A stretch of DNA of 64,000 nucleotides, taken from NCBI GenBank assembly GCA_010356995.1, contig ML996688.1, positions 1,834,579 to 1,898,578 of the forward strand. The letters run 5' to 3'. Both the position numbers and the translations under genes were made by a program. Of this stretch, positions 55,751 through 64,000 are shown piece by piece (the first letter of the stretch is position 1; each line of letters starts with the position of its first letter). Below the pieces are notes generated by a model. The model ran no database searches, was not told where the DNA came from, and saw nothing but the letters and a program-made list of their open reading frames with translations. This stretch comes from Trichodelitschia bisporula (lineage: Eukaryota; Ascomycota; Dothideomycetes; Phaeotrichales; Phaeotrichaceae).

Positions 55751-56944
55751 AGTGGCGGTGTTTGTAGATTGGGTGCTGGGTGGACAGCTGTGTTGGCGGA
55801 CTGTACAAACAGATTTTGGAGTTTCGTGAGGAGTAAAGGGGATGGATGTTTGGGGGAGGAATGGTGGGAGAGTGAGTATATAGTTCATGACGACCGTATT
55901 GTGCGCGAAAGGCTGTCAAGCCATTATAAGTGTAATGCGGGTTTCTTGGCTGTCAAAATGTACAGTGATATGTCTGATGCTGGATATCAGACGGGATCAC
56001 CGACCCCCGAAGGGGCAGGACCCATGCCACGTATTTTGCGGCACATCTGTCAAATGTCAACGAGTCTCATGGCACTGCTAGAGCTAGGGTACCTTATAAA
56101 GCCCGATCATCTAGGGATGCTATCAGCTGTACCTCCACAATTGCAGCATATAAGCCCCCACCCTCATCACCTTCAACTTCTCCACGGCCGAACCACCAGT
56201 TCCCAACGGCTCCTCATGCCTTTCATAATCGGCCTCTTCCCCGCGCGGGAGTGAAGGGATGAAGGACAGCCGCGAACATCATCATTATTCTCTGTTTAAC
56301 CGTTTCAGCAGTGTAGACTTGTTGTATAAGTATATCATTGTACTCCATGTCTGGAGAGGGGCAGTCTCGGAGACGCTCAACACCGGTCGGAGGAAGGTAT
56401 TGTCATGACGTTAGTCTTCCGAGTACTGTCAAAATATAAACAAGGCAAACGAGGGCATCGCCAATGGAACGAAAGCACCATACGCAGTATATATGATAGA
56501 GGTCTTTGAGTGTAGGTAACAAGAGGAGGAGAGCGTTTAAGCGTCCGCCCGTCCGACTCTTGAGATCAAAAACAGTGCATGTAGGCCACAGCCGAGTCAC
56601 AACTAAAAGATGTGCTGTAAAAATTGTCTCGTGAATGCGATCACCCCGAGTTCACCACATCCTCTGAAGGTGAAGACGGAAGCTGTCAAGAAGGCTGACG
56701 TCGGACCTAAGTCGAGATAGTTCGAGGCCCGTGCTCAGCCAAGCCGCCAAAGTCCGAGAGAAGTCCAGGGCTGGGGCGACGACGCAACCGGGGCCGCTCA
56801 CCTCCGACCACCCCCCAAACCACAACCTCATCCCCGCAAACCCCCCTCTATCGCCTCTCACCAAGCTCTGCGCACTCTCACCACCACCGCCTATTCCTCA
56901 CCACTTAGCACAGTTCCCCGCGCAGCGACGCGCCTACCGCCACC
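55751..56944. other. Intergenic, no gene seen
   Basis: 1.2 kb, lower in GC at 56250-56640, with no motif-bearing frame; it contains the V-ATPase f promoter near its end. Confidence 0.5.
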
Positions 56945-57354
56945 ATGAAGCCCGTTGTTTCTGCTATGAATGCTTGGAGCTGGTAAGCTCCTTATGGAAG
57001 CCTGGGAGCTCGGGCTAATAAGCGCAGCATTGTCGTGTCGGTCTTTGCGATCATCATTCTTTCCACTATCGGCACTATGTTCAAGGTAGACCAACCTCCG
57101 CGGCGCGCATGCTGGATCTGGGCTGACGGGACAGAACAACAATCACATCATGATGGGTAAAGCAGAGGACCCGAAGGATGGCAAGGCCGTTGGTGCTGCC
57201 GTATTCGGCGCTGTGGCCGTGTACCTGGTGCGTCTCATCTGCTGTTACTGCTGGCTACATGGCACTGACAATCTAGGGTTTCCTCGTCTTCTGCGCCAGT
57301 CAAGCATGGCTGCACGTGCGGGAGAGCCGGCGGGGCGCGATAGCACTTTCATAA
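56945..57354 (+). CDS. V-type ATPase subunit f (YPR170W-B-like)
   Basis: Four short exons (56945-56982, 57028-57085, 57135-57227, 57277-57354) give 88 residues, so no single long frame exists here. The translation MKPVVSAMNAWSCIVV... aligns along its length with the small yeast Vo subunit f: an N-terminal (M)(K/R)PVVS...AW.C segment, helix 1 IVVSVFAIIILSTIGTMF, the loop NNNHIMMGKAEDPKDGKAV (yeast has a similar NDPEDGPAV), helix 2 AAVFGAVAVYLGFLVFCASQ, and a short basic tail. It sits in the vacuolar proton pump membrane sector. Each intron is 45-49 nt. It is convergent with ELP3. Confidence 0.9.
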
Positions 57355-57586
57355 GCACATGGGCGGTTGACACTGGCGTTTTGGGGGTGTTTGATCATTG
57401 GTTCAGTGGGTACATAATGCTTCCGACATCCTGAATGCAATGGCTCCTTTGGCCGTCTACAACTGGGCCTCTACCGATTTGCTTTTGCCGCTTCTTGTTC
57501 GGCTCTGCTGTTCCTATTTCGCCACTCCGCCGATGCCCGCCTATGCCATTTTCCCAGCCAAAACGCCGCAAATAGAAACCGTTAAA

Positions 57587-59462
57587 TCACTGATCATCGC
57601 TAGATGCTCCATCGTCATCCAGATCCTTACTCATGTATGGACCGTCCAAGTGGTATCCCAGGCGCGCATAATACGACCGTACACCCACGCCACTGATAAC
57701 GGAGATCTTCTTGCTCCCGTGTTCGAACCGCGCGATGCGCTCCGCTTCCTCCATCAGCAGCGTCCCGAAGCCCTGGTGCTGGAACTTGCGGGGGTCGCGC
57801 GCGTGCACTGGCACAGCGCTGCCGTAGACATGCAGCTCGCGCACCAGACTAGTCGGCTGGCCCTTCAGCTCTGGACGGAATGTGTGGGTATCGCTGCACT
57901 TGCGCAGGCGTAGCAGCGCAATCAGAATGTCTTGCTTCGGGTCCTCGTACGCCAGGAACGTCTCCCACCCGCCGTTGGCAGCGTAGTCACGGCGCACGAG
58001 CTCAACCTGCGACGGCCGGATCTTATGCTTAACCTCGTTAATACCAACCTCCCGAGTGCGTACGTCGCGGCATGTGGTCCCGAAGTCCTTCATGCGCGCT
58101 AGCGCCAGCTCCCGCAGGTTACCGTTCTCTACGCCTGCCGTCACCAAGGGCATAGGGATGTCGCGCTGCACGCGGTAGATACGCGTCCATGGCGGGACGA
58201 GCGCGAGGATGCGTGCAACAATGTCAATGAGCTCATTGGGCGTGTAGTTCTTGTACCGCCCCGTCCGCCAGAGCTCGTACAGGCCGGTGCCGCGGATGAC
58301 GAGCGTGGGGTAAATCTTAAGGCCGTCGGTACGGAAGGCAGGATTCTCAAAATACTCGCGGAACTGGTCGAGGTCGCGCTCCATGCCGACGTTGGGCAAG
58401 TCCGGCATCATATGCGAGACTACCTTGAAGCCGGCGTCCTTTGCGAGGCGGAAGGTCTCGGCAACGGCGGCGACAGTGTGGCCACGGTTCGTGTCCCGCG
58501 CGACGTCCTCGTAGAGCGACTGCACACCGATCTCAAGGCGCGTACAGCCGTAGCGCAGCATGGCTGAGAGGTGTGAGTCGAGGCAGTAGTCGGGACGTGT
58601 CTCGATGGTGATGCCGACACACTTGATGGCCGACATCTCCCCCGCGGCGACCGCCTCATCGACGTCCTTCGTGCTGTAGCCACTGAGCGCGTTGTGCAGC
58701 TGTGCGATGAAGCCGTCGCGGTATGACGCAGGCAGCGACATGAAGGTACCACCCATGATGATGTACTCAACCTTGTCGACGCTGTGTCCGAGCGCCTTGA
58801 TCTGGTCGACGCGGCCACGCGCCTGTTCGTAGGGGTCGTAACGTGCTCGAATGGCGCGCATCGATGTCGGCTCGTACCCGGTATAGGACTGTGTCGAATA
58901 CTCGAAGTCGGAGTCCGGGCCGCCAGGGCAGTAGACACATATGTTGCCGGTATAGGCGATGTGGGGGCAACGATGAGGCTTGCACATGACGGCGACGACG
59001 GCAATGCCGGATGATGTTCCTGAGAGCTCATGAGTATTTGGTGAAGAGGTCAAGGATGAACTACAGAAGCGGAGGGCTGGGATGGCAGAGGCGAAAGGCA
59101 AGGATACGACGCACAACTGGAGCGGGCAACGGAGAGTGGAGAGGCGTACTTATGGGCTTCGCTATCAATTTGGGCAGAATGTACTTCTTGTAGTGTTCCG
59201 GCACCGCCGCGATGATGGCCACGAGCGGCGGCTGCTGGCTGAGATAGTGCTTTTTGGCCATTTGGCCGCGCAGAGCGTTGAGGTTGAGGTCCTTTTTCGG
59301 CGCCTTATTATCCAGCTGCGACTCATGATCCTCGATCAAAGCGTTCACGATGTCGGCGCAGCAGCGCATGTAGCGCTCGTTTTCTGGAGGGAGCTTGACA
59401 TTTTTGGGCAGTCTGCGGGGTCGAGTCTCTGTGGCCGTAGAGGTGGCCGTAGAGGTGGTCAT
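57587..59462 (-). CDS. ELP3: Elongator catalytic subunit Elp3
   Basis: Exons 59462-59150 and 59019-57587 give 581 residues. Elp3 is the radical-SAM/acetyltransferase that builds the cm5 group on wobble uridines of tRNA. The cluster-binding region reads [22 protein letters not shown]. Then come [65 protein letters not shown] and [18 protein letters not shown]. The C-terminal GNAT domain shows [20 protein letters not shown] and [14 protein letters not shown], with [13 protein letters not shown]. All cluster cysteines are present. The 130-nt intron (59020-59149) is longer than most here and is placed to give [18 protein letters not shown]. The gene is divergent from LSC1. Confidence 0.96.
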
Positions 59463-59807
59463 AGTGGGGGTAGTCGTTTGCGTGAGAACGGGCTCAGTAG
59501 GTTTGGAGTACAGTTGACTACGGTTGACTGAGTGTAGAATGACTGTGACGTAGATATCTCGAAAAACTGGCTCTATAAGTGGCGATATCAGAAGTTGTTG
59601 TCTCGTCTTGACCGTCGGAAGAAAAGCCGCCCACATGTCCCACACGTGGGGCATAATGGGGTTGCCAAGCCACGGCTTCCTTCACCCTCCCCGGCTTGTC
59701 CTTGCGGCGTTTGGCTATTCGCATCCGCCCAGGACAACAACATCAAGAACCTCCCCTCACCTTTCCTCAATTCCGCACACCCCTACCCATTGAGCCTGTC
59801 CCTTACA
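59463..59807. other. Divergent ELP3/LSC1 promoter
   Basis: 345 bp shared between two divergent housekeeping genes; a CT-rich leader precedes LSC1. No TATA box seen. Confidence 0.5.
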
Positions 59808-61115
<1,308 letters not shown>

Positions 61116-61349
61116 GCGATGATACCACTACCAATGGGAGAGCGCGCGTCTTGATATAGCCATTGCATACGATTGAGTGATTATAACGGGTAATCGCAAT
61201 ATTTGATGTCGTCTTGCACGATTGATTATTTGAGGAGCGCTGAAGTCATGTGACCTGCCTGCCGCCCCAAGCTGCGGAGAGCTTCCCTCGACTCGGACTT
61301 GTGACAGGACCTCCGTCGCGCTGCATCCAACTCGTGCCACACCGCAGCA

Positions 61350-62759
61350 ATGCTGTCCGGAATCCTCATCTTCAACCAAAAAGGCGAAAATCTCATTTTC
61401 CGCTCCTTTCGCTCCGACTGCCGCCCACGGCTAGCCGATATCTTCCGCATCCAGGTCATCTCCAACGTCCATGTCCGCTCGCCCATCCTTACGCTCGGAT
61501 CGACAACTTTCAGCCACATCCGACACGAGAACATTTACTTGGTGGCGGTGACGAAGAGCAATGCAAATGCCGCGCTCGTATTTGAGTTCCTCGAGCGCCT
61601 GCGCGCGCTGGGGAAGAGCTATTTCGGCAAGTTCGATGAGGAGGCCGTGAAGAACAACTTTGTGCTGGTATATGAGCTCCTCGACGGTGGGTACACTTGC
61701 TGCGACGCTTGTGATGGCGACACATGCGCAAATGCTGATGTAGGCAGAGATCCTCGACTTTGGTTACCCGCAGAACACGGAGACGGAGACGCTGAAGATG
61801 TATATTACAACGGAGGGAGTGAAATCGGAGCGCAATATTGTAGGTCCACTGGTGCCACTTCTTGAATGCACTAACCGGAGCAGGAGGATACGTCTAAGAT
61901 CACAATGCAGGCCACCGGCGCGCTATCATGGCGACGATCCGATGTCAAATACCGTAAGAATGAGGCCTTTGTCGACGTCATTGAGGACGTCAATCTGCTC
62001 ATGTCGGCGACGGGCACCGTATTGCGCGCCGACGTCAACGGCCAGATTGTGATGCGCGCATACCTGTCGGGCACGCCGGAGTGCAAGTTTGGGCTCAACG
62101 ACCGGTTGACATTGGGGGAGGACAATCTGGCGCCATCGGGCAACCGCGCCGGCACAAAGGCGACGCGCGCAGCGGCGGGCTCAGTCACGCTTGAGGACTG
62201 CCAATTTCATCAGTGTGTCAAGCTGGGCAAGTTCGACACGGATCGCATTATCAGCTTCGTGCCGCCGGACGGCGAGTTTGAGCTCATGCGGTACCGCGCA
62301 ACGGAGAACGTCAACCTACCGTTCAAGGTACATGCCATTGTCAACGAGGTCAACAAAACCCGTGTCGACTACAGCATCGCCATCCGCGCCAACTACGGCA
62401 GCAAGCTCTTTGCCACAAATGTCGTCATCCGCATCCCGACGCCGCTCAACACGGCGCGCATTAGTGAGCGTGTGTCGCAGGGTAAGGCCAAGTACGAGCC
62501 GGAGCAAAACAATATCGTATGGAAGATTCAACGCTTCTCGGGGCAGTCGGAGTTTGTGCTGAACGCTGAGGCCACGCTGACGTCCATGACGAACCAGAAA
62601 GCATGGAGCCGGCCGCCGCTGAGCCTGAGCTTCTCGCTGCTCATGTTTACGTCGAGCGGCCTGCTGGTGCGGTACTTGAAGGTGTTTGAGAAGAGCAACT
62701 ACAGCAGCGTCAAGTGGGTGCGGTATATGACGCGCGCGGGGAATTACGAGATCCGGTGA
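61350..62759 (+). CDS. APM4: AP-2 adaptor complex mu subunit
   Basis: Exons 61350-61686, 61748-61839 and 61884-62759 give 434 residues. Mu2 binds tyrosine sorting signals and phosphoinositide in clathrin-coated pits. The longin-type N-terminus MLSGILIFNQKGENLIFRSF is diagnostic for AP-2 rather than AP-1. It is followed by VFEFLERLRALGKSYFG and ELLDEILDFGYPQNTETETL. The C-terminal mu-homology domain includes GALSWRRSDVKYRKNEAF, DVNLLMSATGTVLRADVNG, CKFGLNDRL and VKWVRYMTRAGNYEIR. A short insertion with SGNRAGTKATRAAAGS appears in a loop (about residue 225). The gene lies downstream of LSC1 on the same strand. Confidence 0.96.
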
Positions 62760-63437
62760 GTGCGAATGTCTTTATGAGAGTATGGTCTAACAGCGCAGGT
62801 TTTGATTACTGCATGGCGTTGGGGTTGGGTTGCATGGCTGCCGATGATCTGGGATGGGATTGCTGGCGGTGGTTCTCTGGAGCTCACGGATGGGCGTGCA
62901 TTTGATGATAGTGTACATAGGTCAGAGCTCCAACCTCGAGGCGATGCTCGAGGACGGATTCGAAGTGGATGTTGCCCAAATACGGATGGTAAAAGGGCCA
63001 GAGTCTCCGTGAGATTGTTTGAGGCTGCGCTTGGCGCGTGTTCAAGTCCCGAAATGGCCGAGGTCGCCAACGTGGCCGATTCCGGTGTGACTCCTGTACC
63101 TCCATACTACTCGAACATTTGGAGCATCAATTCAGCATTGGCCGAGGACATGATCGTCAATGCTCGAGAAGCCCATGCCAGAGATCGGGACGCTGAATGG
63201 CTGGCTGGTAGCTGGAATTCCCAGTCCTCTGGTGTCTGCCTTGTCCATCTCATCCCGTATCCCCCATTGTTATCCACCATCTCGTATTCCCCGCCGTTGA
63301 TCGCTGCACAGCCCCACCACAACCACACGCGTCTCAACTCCACTTAAGCAAAGTCATGCCGATTTCCGTTCTCAATGTCAAGTCACCACATTTTATAACG
63401 CGAAGGAAAATGTGACGCGGCCACTTGAGCCGAAAAA
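62760..63437. other. Intergenic, no gene seen
   Basis: A 181-codon plus-strand frame (62802-63347) has no motif and overlaps several others. Confidence 0.5.
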
Positions 63438-64000
63438 ATGCCCGGCGATGATAACAACTACGGGTTCGATGGGAATCCAGATATTTACGGCATTGGTATG
63501 GCCCAAGGCCCTTCTCTCCGCCTCGCTCCTTGACTGATCGCCGGTGAACAGGAATCCGCGTGGGATACTACACGCAGGCGCTCACGATATGGGTTGCCAA
63601 TCTTTGGGCTCCGCAGGAGGCGCCCTTCACTCAGTCGGTCACAATACAGTTCCTGGTAGCGCTCCTCGTCGGCGTGTGCGTACTGTGTCGAAACCCGACT
63701 GATACATACGCCGTGGAGCCATATATGCTAATGCAAGTGGCTTACTACGTAAGTCAAGTTGGCTGACCGAAATTCATTCGCCTCTGATCCCGCAGACCAT
63801 GACCATGAGCTTCCTCGGCCGCCCAACGCCCGAGCTGCTCATCTGGGATGTCCACTACAAGTCGCGCTTCATCCTTGACGGAATTTATCTCGGGATGAGC
63901 AGCTTTGATCTGTGGTTTTGGTGGTTTGGTGTATACCAGCTTAAGCCAACCGCGACACCTCAAGGAACGCCGGTCTTCTTTGTATATTTTGGCCAGACGG
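63438..64000 (+). CDS. Multi-pass membrane protein, unknown (3' end beyond window)
   Basis: Three exons are visible: 63438-63495, 63550-63765 (or to the GTAAGT donor near 63750) and one from about 63797 that runs off the window. The product begins MPGDDNNYGFDGNPDIYGIG, then IRVGYYTQALTIWVANLW, helix TIQFLVALLVGVCVLC, and a third part with SFDLWFWWFGVYQL. The layout (short acidic N-terminus, GxGxRxGYYxQ, several helices, tryptophan-rich loop) resembles fungal membrane proteins of unknown function seen in many filamentous ascomycetes. I assign no role. Confidence 0.7.

Overview
The window comes from a filamentous ascomycete (Pezizomycotina-type) nuclear genome. Most genes carry very short introns (about 42-60 nt, GTRNGT...YAG). 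They encode typical fungal proteins: Epl1, Vps18, Elp3, AP-2 mu, Bur1/Cdk9, Hsf1, a DUF89 phosphatase and an HsbA-type secreted protein. Two tRNA genes are present, and a 470-base run of N marks a draft assembly gap. I could reconstruct 25 protein genes with reasonable support, three of them cut by the window edge or the gap. All exon joins were worked out by eye from splice consensus, reading phase and family similarity.

Layout. 0-9 kb: tail of an unknown coiled-coil gene, an HSL-type alpha/beta hydrolase, a large secreted Cys-module protein holding the gap and followed by a duplicated copy of its own 3' end, initiator tRNA-Met, and a MARVEL membrane protein. 9-17 kb: DUF89 phosphatase, VPS18 (convergent) and EPL1 (divergent from VPS18). 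17-21 kb: gene-poor, with tRNA-Asp and two tandem palindromic MITE-like elements. 21-30 kb: a 1,343-residue repeat-containing protein, an unknown nuclear-looking protein, and a ketopantoate-reductase-like enzyme. 31-38 kb: MFS transporter, aspartokinase (HOM3), BUR1/CDK9. 38-44 kb: a 56-residue complex I subunit and the heat shock factor. 44.7-47.1 kb: one reading frame joining homoserine kinase to AIR synthase. 48-56 kb: coiled-coil protein, HsbA protein, mitochondrial ribosomal protein mS33 (Rsm27) and an unknown protein. 57-64 kb: V-ATPase subunit f, ELP3, succinyl-CoA ligase alpha, AP-2 mu and the start of a membrane protein.

The genes are mostly unrelated housekeeping neighbours, with no biosynthetic cluster. 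The partial exception is amino-acid metabolism: HOM3 (first step of the aspartate pathway) and THR1 (homoserine kinase) lie about 10 kb apart, both with a TGA(C/G)TC site upstream. The strongest novelty is the in-frame Thr1-AIR synthase fusion, which joins threonine and purine biosynthesis in one polypeptide. Next come the dibasic-punctuated six-cysteine modular secreted protein with its duplicated tail, and the paired palindromic elements.
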